Below, in pieces: positions 38,700 to 47,865 of a DNA stretch of 64,000 nucleotides. Origin of the DNA: Calothrix sp. NIES-4105 (lineage in GTDB: Bacteria; Cyanobacteriota; Cyanobacteriia; Cyanobacteriales; Nostocaceae). The stretch covers positions 2,359,470 through 2,423,469 of the forward strand of contig NZ_AP018290.1 of NCBI RefSeq assembly GCF_002368415.1, in the 5' to 3' direction. A program made the position numbers and the translations under genes. How positions within the stretch are numbered: the stretch's first letter is position 1; the number at the start of each line of letters is the position of its first letter. The notes below the pieces were generated by a model, which was not told the origin of the DNA, did not search any database, and saw only the letters and a list, made by a program, of their open reading frames with translations.

Positions 38700-39899
38700 T
38701 TACTTTTGTGCTGTTGAGGCAGCTTGTAATACGCCGTTAGTAGAAGCTGCAGCATGTACATATTTACGTACAACAGCCATAACTTTATCTGCTGCCACTG
38801 GTTTGCTAATAAAGTCGGTTGAACCAACGACCTTTGCGCGTACCCTATCCAAAAGACCATCGCTACCAGTTAGAATGATTATAGGTGTGTGAGCAAATAT
38901 AGAGACTCTACGCAGTTGCGCGCAAATCTCGTAACCACTAGCTACAGGCATAACCAAGTCTAAGAAAACGAGGTCAGGTTTATGCTCAATTAAAATTGGT
39001 AAAGCTTGTAAAGGGTCTTGAATTTTAACAAACCTAAATCCACTTGGAACCAGAATTTGTTCGAGCATCTGACATACTTGAGGACTATCGTCTACACAGG
39101 CAATCAACGGACTAGAAGATGCTGGTTTTGTCACCGTTGAGTGAGGCTTTGCTTCACTAATTTTGAGCGGTAAGTCAGGTACCTCAATCAACTCAACAAT
39201 TCCTTTAAGTATGTAAGGAAGTAATGAGCGAGTTACAGGCATTATAGTCTGTTTCATTTTGAACGCTAAATCCCGGAGGGTATATTTACCGTTCATCAAC
39301 GTTACAAAATTCTTGTAAACTGCTGGGCTGACAGAAGATTCTAATTGCTCAGGTCTTCGTAAAATCGGCGCTGAGTCTGGGTAAAAATTAGCCAAACCTG
39401 CATCCGACCAAGTTTTCCACGAGTCCTGCATGAACTTTAATGACATGTCTGCACTCGTGAAACTCATTGGCGTTTCCAAGATAACATCTTGGTTGCGGTC
39501 GCTAGAGATAGGTGTGAAGTTAGCTTGTTGTGCAAGGTCAAACAACAATTCCGCGATTGTACTCTCGACAATTGAGTTGATTTGTTCGCGTTTGATTTTT
39601 TGCTTTTCGTGCAAAACTTCAAGAAGGCGATAATCCCAATAGTCTATTTGTGTATCTTCCGCGCGTAATTGTATTTTATCGACATCAACCTCCGGACAGT
39701 ACTGTGCCATATGTCGGCGCCAGCGTCGAAATGGATGTGTTCCTCCTGTCGCCCAGACTATTCGTCCTAGGCGATAGTAGAAAGTCCATCGATGTCCTTT
39801 CCCGGTCTTGATATCTAACTTGCCGCTGTACTGCAATAAAGTACAAGTTTTAAATTCATCAAGTAAGTTACTTGACACCATCATTTCTGGATGGATCAT
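38700..39899 (-). CDS. PatA-like response regulator (PATAN/DUF4388 plus receiver; PixG-like)
   Basis: 399 residues. The N-terminal PATAN domain (about 1-250) includes TCTLLQYSGKLDIKTGKGHR and WTFYYRLGRIVWATGGTHPF. The receiver (about 268-390) has CVDDSPQVCQ, phosphoacceptor Asp in LVFLDLVMPVASGYE and Lys in FISKPVA. PatA-like proteins act in heterocyst patterning, while the taxis-operon members (PixG/PilG) control pilus motility; the operon position favours the second role. First gene of the five-gene operon. Confidence 0.9.
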   Translation of the reverse strand: MIHPEMMVSSNLLDEFKTCTLLQYSGKLDIKTGKGHRWTFYYRLGRIVWATGGTHPFRRWRRHMAQYCPEVDVDKIQLRAEDTQIDYWDYRLLEVLHEKQKIKREQINSIVESTIAELLFDLAQQANFTPISSDRNQDVILETPMSFTSADMSLKFMQDSWKTWSDAGLANFYPDSAPILRRPEQLESSVSPAVYKNFVTLMNGKYTLRDLAFKMKQTIMPVTRSLLPYILKGIVELIEVPDLPLKISEAKPHSTVTKPASSSPLIACVDDSPQVCQMLEQILVPSGFRFVKIQDPLQALPILIEHKPDLVFLDLVMPVASGYEICAQLRRVSIFAHTPIIILTGSDGLLDRVRAKVVGSTDFISKPVAADKVMAVVRKYVHAAASTNGVLQAASTAQK

Positions 39900-40075
39900 C
39901 TTTTATTTCCTTCCAATTCAATCAGTCAACCCTTCCAAAACTAACAAATATCTATCTTGTGACAGATGCTTTTTGATTTAGGCACACCCGTTGATCATAT
40001 CTTATGGTAATATTTTGTAATGTGAATCAAATCCGTGTAAATCCTGATTTTAATCTTGAAGATATCTTCATGAAT

Positions 40076-40219
40076 TCAAACACTAGGGACGATACACATA
40101 ATATTTTTAGAAATAGCTTTACGGTCAGTATCAACAACTTTAATTTCACTAATCGTGCGAATAAGAACAGATTTACCTGCTCCTACTGGCTCAGTTACAA
40201 CCAAACGCATTATTTCCAT
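40076..40219 (-). pseudogene. Truncated MglA-like small GTPase gene
   Basis: 47 residues beginning MEIMRLVVTEPVGAGKSVLI then RTISEIKVVDTDRKAISKN, after which the frame runs into unrelated residues and stops. It matches the N-terminus of cyanobacterial MglA-like GTPases, with a P-loop in which the first Gly is Glu. The G-domain beyond switch I is missing. It lies immediately upstream of the PatA-like gene on the same strand. Confidence 0.7.
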
Positions 40220-40251
40220 AGCAATGAGGTAGATGAGTAAACGACAAAAAA

Positions 40252-40413
40252 TCATGAGAAATTGTAGGTTGGGTTCCGGCTTTGCGTAACCCAACGTAGG
40301 TAATAAAAGTTGTTGGGTGCTGTTGCTTTTTCTCCCAGCGCTTCTTCCATGCCACTTATTGCCGCTTTCAAGCAATAAATATTAAAGAATTCTCCCAATT
40401 CTTGGCGTTGCAT
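40252..40413 (-). pseudogene. Truncated small gene interrupted by a TTGGGT repeat
   Basis: 53 residues starting MQRQELGEFFNIYCLKAAIS then GMEEALGEKATAPNN, after which the sequence becomes the dispersed TTGGGT/ACCCAA repeat (40264-40300). The first part resembles the small protein usually encoded beside the MglA-like GTPase in cyanobacteria (from memory). The repeat seems to have replaced the 3' part of the gene. The 40414-40576 gap shows nothing further. Confidence 0.55.
40264..40300. repeat. TTGGGT/ACCCAA hairpin repeat (in a broken gene)
   Basis: Arms gtaggttgggtt and aacccaacgta with a loop of about 12 bases. It is the same family as 7397-7431 and 57027-57060, and here it sits within the reading frame of the truncated gene 40252-40413. 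Confidence 0.6.
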
Positions 40414-40576
40414 AATCTTTTGATGGTGGTTTTACCCCGAAATGTGTAATTCTGATTATGCTTGCACAAGGATGTAACGCCAACAGAATTTCTACGTATA
40501 TTAATATACTATGATTTCTGTTTTACCAAATAAAGTACGTATATTTTCTATATACGTACTTTATGTATTTTCGTAA

Positions 40577-42973
40577 TTATTGTTTACTTATAATCTTGTA
40601 AACTAAAATTCGATTAGTTACCCAAATAATACCCGACGGTATGATCAGGGCAAAATTAGGTGTAACCACTGGTACCCAACCACCAAAACTAATAAAAATT
40701 CCACATACAATGTTTAAAAAAGCACATACTACTATGAGCATAATACTTAGATAAAATCTACCTTTGACTCGCCAAATAATTACACTTCCCGTTAATGCCC
40801 ACACCAATACCCATAGAAACTTTCCCCATTCTGGTAACCACCATAACATTGGGCGATTATTCTCTACTGTACTAAGAAGTTGGCTTACTACATGCGCGTG
40901 GATATATATTGAGCGCATTTCTCCATAAGGTGTGTAATGTAGGTCTTTGACGCTAGGAGCAGTAACACCAATTAAGATCACACGGTCTTTTACCCACACG
41001 GCATCAAAGTTTTCTGGGTTAGCATTAAGAACATCGCGTATAGCTACTTGTTGTGCAATAAGATTTGGATTGTGTGTATTACGGTAGTTGATGAGAAGTT
41101 GGTTGCCTTTGTCATCAATATTTTGATAATTGCCGCTATTGGAAAGCAAGCGTTGTAAAGTTTTTTTGTTAATCTGCCAAGTATCTTTTACAACATTGAC
41201 AGGAATTCTATTTTTTTGGAAGTAGCGGTATGCAAGTTGGAAAGCAAGCGAATATTTTGTTGTGCAGAGAGAAGCTTGACTGATTGGATTATCGCTGCGT
41301 GACAATAAATAGCGTCTAGTAACTTGGGTATTGAAAAATAAATCATCGGGGTATAAATCGACGAATCCAATTTGGTTAATATTGCTTTGTGGTGGAGGTG
41401 CGATTACATTTTCTCTATTATTATTAAATGTACATACAGAAATCAAATTAGGGTTATCATGTAAGGCTTTTACAAAGTTTTGATGTCCTATAGAGTCATT
41501 TTTTGGAGTTGGGGTATCGCGGACAATATTTAAGCCAATGGCAGCAGGCTGATATTGCTTGAGTTTATTTACTAATTGTGCAATTGTATAATCAGGCAGA
41601 GGATACCCGTAAGTACGAATATCTTTTTCATCTGCACCAACAATTAACAAACGTTGATCTGGTGGTTCAAGCGGACGCTTTTGCATAATTATATCGTATG
41701 CTAGGAATTCCCAAGCTTGAAATATTCCAGTAGCGCGCGCTGCCATTAAAATGCTCGTCACTATTAAACTTAGAGCTAAAGTGCGTTTGAAATTGAGTTT
41801 AAAGTAAAATTGGCGCCGTTGATTGATTTGAGTTAAAGGTTGAAATAGTGTTTCAGTTTTACCTTGCAATGAATCCCAAGTTGGGGATATTTCCGCTGGG
41901 TTTTGGCAAATTACAGGTAGCCAACTGGCACAGGGAAAATCACTCTCTAATGCTTGCAGCTTTTCGCGCGCGTGACGTACAGAAAGATAAAATGATTCAG
42001 AAGAAGCAAAGTTATTTAAAAAGTGTTTGAGAAATTCCTGCGCGACTCTATCAGGTACTGGCTCGCGCATCACAATAACTTGAGGTATATTTAAATCCTG
42101 AAGTTGCTGTACTAAACCTAACCCGTCACATGAATTAAAGATTGCTATTTTTAATCCATTCTCTACAGCTTTTTTTAAAGCATTTTTTAATTGTGATATT
42201 GAAAGTGAAACTTTTGAACTTACACATATTTCTCTAGCGTCAGCTTGAGTTACACTATGTCCAGCAAAAAATAAAATATCCCACCCCTGTTTATCCCACA
42301 GATGTTCATCTAATTGTTGGCGAGTTGGCTGGGTTAAAAAAACGGTCTTTGCGGATGGTAACTGTGTAAGTATTTTTCTGTCACTTTCTATATCTATATT
42401 TTTACTTTCTCCTAAAACTGCTAATATTCTGACTTGATTAGAGCGAGTATTAATTTTTTGGCTTGGTTCAAACTCGATATTACTTAACCCTAACTCCGCG
42501 CGCGGGTAATTTTGATAAAAGTGCCAACTGTGCCAAGGTAATTTACGTATAGTATCATCTTCAGTTTGAATTAAAAATCTTATTTTATCACTGGTATTAA
42601 GCTGGATGTGTAATTGCTGCTCTATCTTACGAAAACCATCAGATTTTAGCCAAATATTAATTTGCTTTTCTAAGTTATGAGATATATTAGAGAAATCTAC
42701 ATCCGATACATTGGTAACATCAGTATCATCAATTTTTATATTGTCATTATTAAGTGAATGCCTAAAACTAACATTTATTACGCGCGCTTCATAAATTAAT
42801 TGATATAGCAATTGCCAACGTTGAGTCAATTCAAAAATTTCAGGAGCGGGTGGTAAACTTCCTTGAACTAAAGAGCGTTGAAAATCTCCTTCTTTTTGAA
42901 TTTGTATTGTCACAAAGGGAAACCCTAAGTGTAAGTTACCTTTGCCCAAGTTTAAGATAACGAACTTATCCAT
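40577..42973 (-). CDS. CHAT-CHASE2 membrane protein (second copy)
   Basis: 798 residues, same layout as 13616-15964. CHAT dyad His239 (LFFAGHSV) and Cys282 (IAIFNSCDGLGLV); membrane helix about 393-413; CHASE2 sensor (FLAYDIIMQKRPLEPPDQRL, AIGLNIVRD, DRVILIGVTAPSVKDLHYTP); C-terminal membrane helices. The N-terminus has an extra Asn/Asp-rich insertion (about 70-100) absent from the other copy. It overlaps the 3' end of the DUF1822 gene by 8 bases, which makes co-translation with DUF1822 nearly certain and ties protease-sensor and DUF1822 together functionally. Confidence 0.9.
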   Translation of the reverse strand: MDKFVILNLGKGNLHLGFPFVTIQIQKEGDFQRSLVQGSLPPAPEIFELTQRWQLLYQLIYEARVINVSFRHSLNNDNIKIDDTDVTNVSDVDFSNISHNLEKQINIWLKSDGFRKIEQQLHIQLNTSDKIRFLIQTEDDTIRKLPWHSWHFYQNYPRAELGLSNIEFEPSQKINTRSNQVRILAVLGESKNIDIESDRKILTQLPSAKTVFLTQPTRQQLDEHLWDKQGWDILFFAGHSVTQADAREICVSSKVSLSISQLKNALKKAVENGLKIAIFNSCDGLGLVQQLQDLNIPQVIVMREPVPDRVAQEFLKHFLNNFASSESFYLSVRHAREKLQALESDFPCASWLPVICQNPAEISPTWDSLQGKTETLFQPLTQINQRRQFYFKLNFKRTLALSLIVTSILMAARATGIFQAWEFLAYDIIMQKRPLEPPDQRLLIVGADEKDIRTYGYPLPDYTIAQLVNKLKQYQPAAIGLNIVRDTPTPKNDSIGHQNFVKALHDNPNLISVCTFNNNRENVIAPPPQSNINQIGFVDLYPDDLFFNTQVTRRYLLSRSDNPISQASLCTTKYSLAFQLAYRYFQKNRIPVNVVKDTWQINKKTLQRLLSNSGNYQNIDDKGNQLLINYRNTHNPNLIAQQVAIRDVLNANPENFDAVWVKDRVILIGVTAPSVKDLHYTPYGEMRSIYIHAHVVSQLLSTVENNRPMLWWLPEWGKFLWVLVWALTGSVIIWRVKGRFYLSIMLIVVCAFLNIVCGIFISFGGWVPVVTPNFALIIPSGIIWVTNRILVYKIISKQ

Positions 42974-44219
42974 GATTTGTAGTTACTGGTTCAATTACAA
43001 AATCTTCAATCATGCTAAAGCTATCAATAGCAACGCGAACACGAAACGCTGTTCCTTGAGGACAGGTAAACCTTTTTAGTTGAATAAAATTATCTTGCAT
43101 ACGCGCGCTAAATTCTTGTAAAGTAACTCCATCTTTAGTAAGAAGCGCTAATTTGACGTTTGGGGGAAGATATGTTTCTCCATTGACAGCATGTAACTGT
43201 ACACGAATAGCAAGCTCATCAGCTTCTGGCATAACTCCAACAAGTAACGCTACTGATTTATTACCTAGTTGCATTTCTAAATCAATCAGTTTAACCCCTG
43301 TTACTGAAAAACCATGAATAGCATATTCACGCTGTCGAAAGTTAAAAGCAAATCTCGATTCAGAACTCAAAATATTATCTAAAGATTGCCAACCTGCATC
43401 AAATATATTATTTAACCATTGATTAAGATTATTCGTATTAGTAATATTAGCAGAAGCTAAGTTGTTAACTCGAAGTGTATATAATTGTTTACGTAATCTA
43501 TCATTCGTTAATAAAGCACCCCATTTAGTGAACGGAACATCAACACATAAACGCGGAGAGATAATTGCTTTATTACTAAACAATTGAAGTAAATTGTTAG
43601 CCTCATCAGATGTTAAGGGTAATAATTCAGGAATTACCGCGCGCATTTGCATTTCCCAAGTTACATCCATAACCGTCAGACTTTGAATAAGTTCATCAAC
43701 AGCTAAATTATAAGTACGCTCTCTATCATCAAAGCTAGCAAACTGCTTGATTTGCCGATGCGTTGCAAATCCTTCCACTTTCATTATAGACTCCGAAGCA
43801 ACTACTTCTAAATCAATAGTTACAGCTAAATAATAATCTCCTACAAAACTAGGAATATCTATCCACTCTTGAGGAACACACAAACAATCAAAATCACTTA
43901 TTTCACAAGGAATAATTATAATTCGGCGTCTACCTAAATCAATAGCACAACCATTCATAAACTCTAAAATTTCAAACAAGTCATCTTCACTTGGAAAAAT
44001 TGAAGGTTTTATTTGTGCATCAACAAAATCATTTAACCAATTTATAAAAGTATACAAACAAACGCGATTAACATACGCATTATATTGCGCGATGCGATTT
44101 GAATGGCATTGCGCTTTTTCGCTAGCCTGGTGTTGTATTGTATTAGAAATTTGTAAAGACAATTGATTTTGAAGTATTCTTTCTCTAATTAACTTTTCTA
44201 AATTATCAGAGTTCCACAT
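42966..44219 (-). CDS. DUF1822 family protein (second copy)
   Basis: 417 residues. It shares with the 23335 copy the segments EFMNGCAIDLGRRRIIIIPC, VPQEWIDIPSFVGDYYLAV, FTKWGALLTNDRLRKQLYTL and a C-terminal beta-rich part. It is downstream of the sigma-like gene (149-base gap) and overlaps the CHAT-CHASE2 gene by 8 bases. Function unknown; being encoded between the two suggests it links sensor-protease to sigma-like factor. Confidence 0.85.
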   Translation of the reverse strand: MWNSDNLEKLIRERILQNQLSLQISNTIQHQASEKAQCHSNRIAQYNAYVNRVCLYTFINWLNDFVDAQIKPSIFPSEDDLFEILEFMNGCAIDLGRRRIIIIPCEISDFDCLCVPQEWIDIPSFVGDYYLAVTIDLEVVASESIMKVEGFATHRQIKQFASFDDRERTYNLAVDELIQSLTVMDVTWEMQMRAVIPELLPLTSDEANNLLQLFSNKAIISPRLCVDVPFTKWGALLTNDRLRKQLYTLRVNNLASANITNTNNLNQWLNNIFDAGWQSLDNILSSESRFAFNFRQREYAIHGFSVTGVKLIDLEMQLGNKSVALLVGVMPEADELAIRVQLHAVNGETYLPPNVKLALLTKDGVTLQEFSARMQDNFIQLKRFTCPQGTAFRVRVAIDSFSMIEDFVIEPVTTNHG

Positions 44220-44245
44220 TCAGCATACCTCTCACAATTAGATAC

Positions 44246-44330
44246 AAATCCGAAATTTAATCCCCCCGTTGGGGGGATTTTTTAAAGCTATGCTCTAATT
44301 AGATACTTTTTCAACATCCTCTTAGACAAT
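44246..44330. repeat. Dispersed repeat with GGGGGG hairpin and T-run (empty copy)
   Basis: The segment from aaatccgaaattt to cctcttagac contains the hairpin aatcccccc/ggggggatt (44259-44279) followed by TTTTT on the plus strand. The same flanks occur at 62896-63212, where the central part is expanded by a C-rich repeat and a MITE copy. On the plus strand it looks like a terminator, but no plus-strand gene ends near it. Confidence 0.7.
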
Positions 44331-44368
44331 ATCATAAAATGATTAAACATAAGTAATATAAAATTTCA

Positions 44369-45919
44369 TCAATTACTTACAGCCAGTAATTGGTTAGTAC
44401 AAGGCGCCAAAACGTGTTTATGATTCTTTTTATACTGCTTAGTCAACCAAACACTCAAGAACTTCCTAATCAGAATATCAAGCTCTTTGAGTAAAATAAC
44501 CTCTAACTCGCATTGCGCTTGATAAATTAAACTATCAACTGCCTCAGAACTAATACCTAACCGCACGGCAATCATACTAACATCTAACCTTTGGGCGTAA
44601 TAAAGCCGGAGTAAATCTTGAAATTCTACTTTTAATCGTTTTACCCCAGCAACCAACACTGTATGTATCAAATCTAAATTATCAGGAGTTTCATAATTAC
44701 AACATAACCAATTAGCTATATACTCCTTCACCCACTGCGGAGGTTGTTTAATTTTACCAATAGCTTGAATTAACCTACGTTCAATAGTTTGAAGGCGCCG
44801 CGCAATTGCCCCTTGTGTCACGCCAAATTTTGCAGCAATTTGGTTTTGGTTCCATCCCAAACTATAGTACATATAAATTATTTCTTGCTGCTCAGAATTA
44901 AACTTAAGTAACTCGTCTTGCAGCACAATGTCAGTGTGTCTCCACAAACTACTCGCATAGCTTGTTATCCCATGTACATCATCATATAAACCTCTGCTTG
45001 ACTCAATATCTTGTCCTAGTGCGTACATTGTTTCTAGCGACACACTTGGTGTAATAGACTTTGGATAATTCTGTAATGCCAAAACACATATTTCCATCCA
45101 CCGCTGCACTTCATTCCCACTTACCTCCGCACCCACAGCAACTTGATGCGGCGCCATAGAAAGCAGCTTTTGAGAATTGTAAACCTGTGCAGTTTCCTCA
45201 AAATCAGTAATATCAGGGTCAACCCAGCGTTTCTGAGTTCGAGTCGTTGAGTTTTGAATTTTGTTAACTTGATAAACCTGCTTAAAATACTTCCGTGCAA
45301 ACAAAAATCTAGAAATCTCCGGTTCTAACCTGCCATACCGAACTAGTGCCTCGCGAAGTTCCTTATCGCTCTTCTTACATAACAGGCGCCACTTAGAAAA
45401 CTTAGCAACAGTAGCCTCATCCTTAATAGTTTTCCGCAAAACTTCCGTCATGTAAACATCGAGCGGCGAATCACTTGGGTTATACTTCGTCAAAATCGCC
45501 TGAAACCGCGCAGTATCGTAAACCAGACACCGAGCCAAAAAAATATACTCCTCCCAGCATCTATATTTATCCTCCTTCCAAACCAGCGTAGCCGCGCGGT
45601 AACAACTTTCCTCACAATACAATTTCAAATGCTCCCATGCCTTAGACACACGACTTTCAGGTTCCCAAGCTTGCCTTGGCGAAAAACTATTCAATGCTAT
45701 ATCCAACCAAAACTCAACTAGACCTCTTTGGGAACCTCGACTTAGTAATAAAGCAAAGTCCTCATGCTGTGTACTATATAAATCGAAATTGCGTTGTAGA
45801 TGTGGTTCAGCCTGCCAGCGTATTACTTTATGATTCAATGTACTGTCAATAGTCATGTACATAAAGAAACGATGGATAAGGCGCCTTTGGTACGGTAGTG
45901 CTGGTATTAGATTAAACAT
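44369..45919 (-). CDS. Sigma-70-like regulator (second copy)
   Basis: 516 residues. The HTH is LGWNQNQIAAKFGVTQGAIA then RRLQTIERRLIQAI (about 350-385), like the other copy, and a further C-terminal repeat contains LRLYYAQRLDVSMIAVRLGI then SSEAVDSLIYQAQ, a second HTH-like region (about 435-475). Two such units in one protein is unusual. It heads a minus-strand row with DUF1822 and CHAT-CHASE2. Target promoters are unknown. Confidence 0.75.
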   Translation of the reverse strand: MFNLIPALPYQRRLIHRFFMYMTIDSTLNHKVIRWQAEPHLQRNFDLYSTQHEDFALLLSRGSQRGLVEFWLDIALNSFSPRQAWEPESRVSKAWEHLKLYCEESCYRAATLVWKEDKYRCWEEYIFLARCLVYDTARFQAILTKYNPSDSPLDVYMTEVLRKTIKDEATVAKFSKWRLLCKKSDKELREALVRYGRLEPEISRFLFARKYFKQVYQVNKIQNSTTRTQKRWVDPDITDFEETAQVYNSQKLLSMAPHQVAVGAEVSGNEVQRWMEICVLALQNYPKSITPSVSLETMYALGQDIESSRGLYDDVHGITSYASSLWRHTDIVLQDELLKFNSEQQEIIYMYYSLGWNQNQIAAKFGVTQGAIARRLQTIERRLIQAIGKIKQPPQWVKEYIANWLCCNYETPDNLDLIHTVLVAGVKRLKVEFQDLLRLYYAQRLDVSMIAVRLGISSEAVDSLIYQAQCELEVILLKELDILIRKFLSVWLTKQYKKNHKHVLAPCTNQLLAVSN

Positions 45920-46215
45920 TCTCGTCTAATTGGGTGGCGTTACTAACGGTATTATTTACAGGTTTGTACTTACTAGAACGTATAAATAATACAGTTATAG
46001 CGCTGTATCCCGAATCATTGCCACATTTAAGCAAATCAACAAGTAAACCGTAGAATATAAGATATGGCGCCGACTTATGCTTTCATTGGGATACTCCCGC
46101 GTAATATAGCAGTCCTATACGATTTGTAAAAAATGCGTAGATGTAGAGACGCTCCTTATCGCGTCTCTACAATTTGGCATTTAGCGCAAGCGCTCACTCC
46201 GTGAACACGAATGAT
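45920..46215. other. Intergenic region with GTAGAGACG hairpin
   Basis: Upstream of the sigma-like gene; no gene seen. It includes the hairpin tgtagagacg/cgtctctaca with a short internal loop at 46142-46171, a member of the dispersed palindrome family, and a small palindromic agcgcaagcgct near 46185. Confidence 0.55.
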
Positions 46216-46455
46216 TTAGGAGAAAACACAGTAATTGCAAGCACAAGAACCCGGTATTTGTAGACCAATTTTGCCACCAACATCACCACATAATGTATAG
46301 TCGAAAGACTGGTATTATCAGGAGGATAGTTTAGGGAAACCTTCACGCTACGTTATTACGAAGGGGTAAGGAGGATAAAACCTCACATCTAATTTCCAAG
46401 AATTACTATGGTATTTCTCTGGCTCATAAGGTAATGTACCTAGACTTATCCATCA
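46216..46455 (-). pseudogene. Possible decayed coding remnant after the TPR-GUN4 gene
   Basis: Directly after the GUN4 stop, in the same frame, the sequence reads SLGTLPYEPEKYHSNSWKLD then VRFYPPYPFVIT-stop. A little further a frame reads YTLCGDVGGKIGLQIPGSCA then CNYCVFS-stop. These are protein-like but interrupted, and suggest a lost gene or a lost C-terminal extension. The family is not recognised. Confidence 0.3.
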
Positions 46456-47865
46456 TTACAAACCACAATTTTTAGCATGGGTGAAAAATTCTTCCCATCC
46501 ACCCCAAAAACCTGAAGATGTTTCACTCCTAAACTTACCACTAGGAAGATGTCCTTTCGGCGCGTTAGATTTGTAAGTAAGTTCTGACCAACTTAACCAT
46601 CTATCTTTGCCCCAACCGACATGATGAGCAAAAGCATAAAACCTTTTATTAATCATATCTACCCCTTCTGTAGCTTCCCAAAATCGTTGCTGAATACTAA
46701 ACCCAAAATGTTCCTCGCTAAATAAAAGCCAAAGATTATCAATTATCAGAAGATCCTCTGCGGGAATTCTAAATATTTCCGAGGAGTTTAAATGAGTTTT
46801 ATGTTCCACTCCAGCGGCTCTGCAAATAGCTCTTGCGGTTTCATCATCAGCCTCTCTCCATTTTTGAGTTGCTAATAGAGAGCGTAGTTTAGCATATTCT
46901 TTAACTTCCTTAGCTCTAAGAGCCATATCTTGACTAGCAGTTTTATTGCCTTGGATTGCATATAATTCTGCTGCTTTGCTAAAGTTTTTTGCTACTTGTC
47001 GATAATCTGCCACTTCATCTCGGTCATCTTCAACAATGCAAAGAGCAATACCTAAATTTTCATAAGCAAGAGCTGATTCTGGGTCAAGATTAATTGCTTC
47101 AGTAAAATCCTCTAAACTTCTGCATATATTATTGAGTCTTAGGAAAGCTGTACCTCGATTAATAAAAGTATCAGACTGTTTTGGTTCAATATTTAATGAA
47201 CGGGTATAGTCTTCAATCGCAGCTTGATAATCTTTTAATGCTTCGTAAATATCACCCCTTGTCCGATAAGCATCATAATTATCTTGTTGCAGGCTTAATG
47301 TTTTATTACAATCATCAATTCCTCTTTGGTAATCTTTTAGTGAATAACGGATACTAGCTCTAATCGCATATAATTCAGATTCATCGGACTTGAGTCTAAT
47401 AGCTTCATTGATATTTTCCAAAGCTCTTTGGTAATCTTCTGTATCGTGAAATAATACAGCTAGAGATTTATAACCATCTTCATGATATGGGTTTAGCTTT
47501 AATACGTGATTTAAATCAGTAATAGCAGCTTGAATATGTCCAGATGAATGATAGCACAATCCTCGTAAATAATATGATTCAACACTGTCAGGCTTTAAAC
47601 TTATTGCTTGATTGTAGTCTATAAGTGCGTCTTCATATTTTTTTATTAAAGCGTTAATGCTTCCCGATGTTCTATATTCATTAGCAACATTATCAATCAG
47701 ACTTACACGAAAAGATTGAACTTCTCTAAATTCTACATCCTGAACAGTGAAAACTTCTAAAGATTTTTCAAGTGAGTTAAGTGCCTCTTTATAGCTTCCT
47801 AGTTGCTTCAACGCCTTAGCTTTTTGCCAACAAATTTTTGCTGATAATTTCCAAAGCTTGGTCAT
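46456..47865 (-). CDS. TPR-GUN4 protein, 3' part of a split gene
   Basis: 469 residues. TPR repeats cover about 15-290 (EALNSLEKSLEV, ALIDYNQAISLKPDSVESYY, AALEDYT-like units). The C-terminus (about 320-465) is a GUN4 domain: RSLLATQKWREADDETARAI, IDNLWLLFSEEHFGFSIQQR, GWGKDRWLSWSEL, NAPKGHLPSGKF. GUN4 binds porphyrins and stimulates Mg-chelatase; TPR fusions are probably signalling proteins. The start is uncertain: its first residues continue, in a shifted frame, the TPR array of the upstream gene 47816-48769. Confidence 0.75.
   Translation of the reverse strand: MTKLWKLSAKICWQKAKALKQLGSYKEALNSLEKSLEVFTVQDVEFREVQSFRVSLIDNVANEYRTSGSINALIKKYEDALIDYNQAISLKPDSVESYYLRGLCYHSSGHIQAAITDLNHVLKLNPYHEDGYKSLAVLFHDTEDYQRALENINEAIRLKSDESELYAIRASIRYSLKDYQRGIDDCNKTLSLQQDNYDAYRTRGDIYEALKDYQAAIEDYTRSLNIEPKQSDTFINRGTAFLRLNNICRSLEDFTEAINLDPESALAYENLGIALCIVEDDRDEVADYRQVAKNFSKAAELYAIQGNKTASQDMALRAKEVKEYAKLRSLLATQKWREADDETARAICRAAGVEHKTHLNSSEIFRIPAEDLLIIDNLWLLFSEEHFGFSIQQRFWEATEGVDMINKRFYAFAHHVGWGKDRWLSWSELTYKSNAPKGHLPSGKFRSETSSGFWGGWEEFFTHAKNCGL

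Noticed and set aside
38633..38860. 75-residue minus-strand frame
   Set aside because: It overlaps the end of the PatA-like gene in another frame and lacks any start signal.
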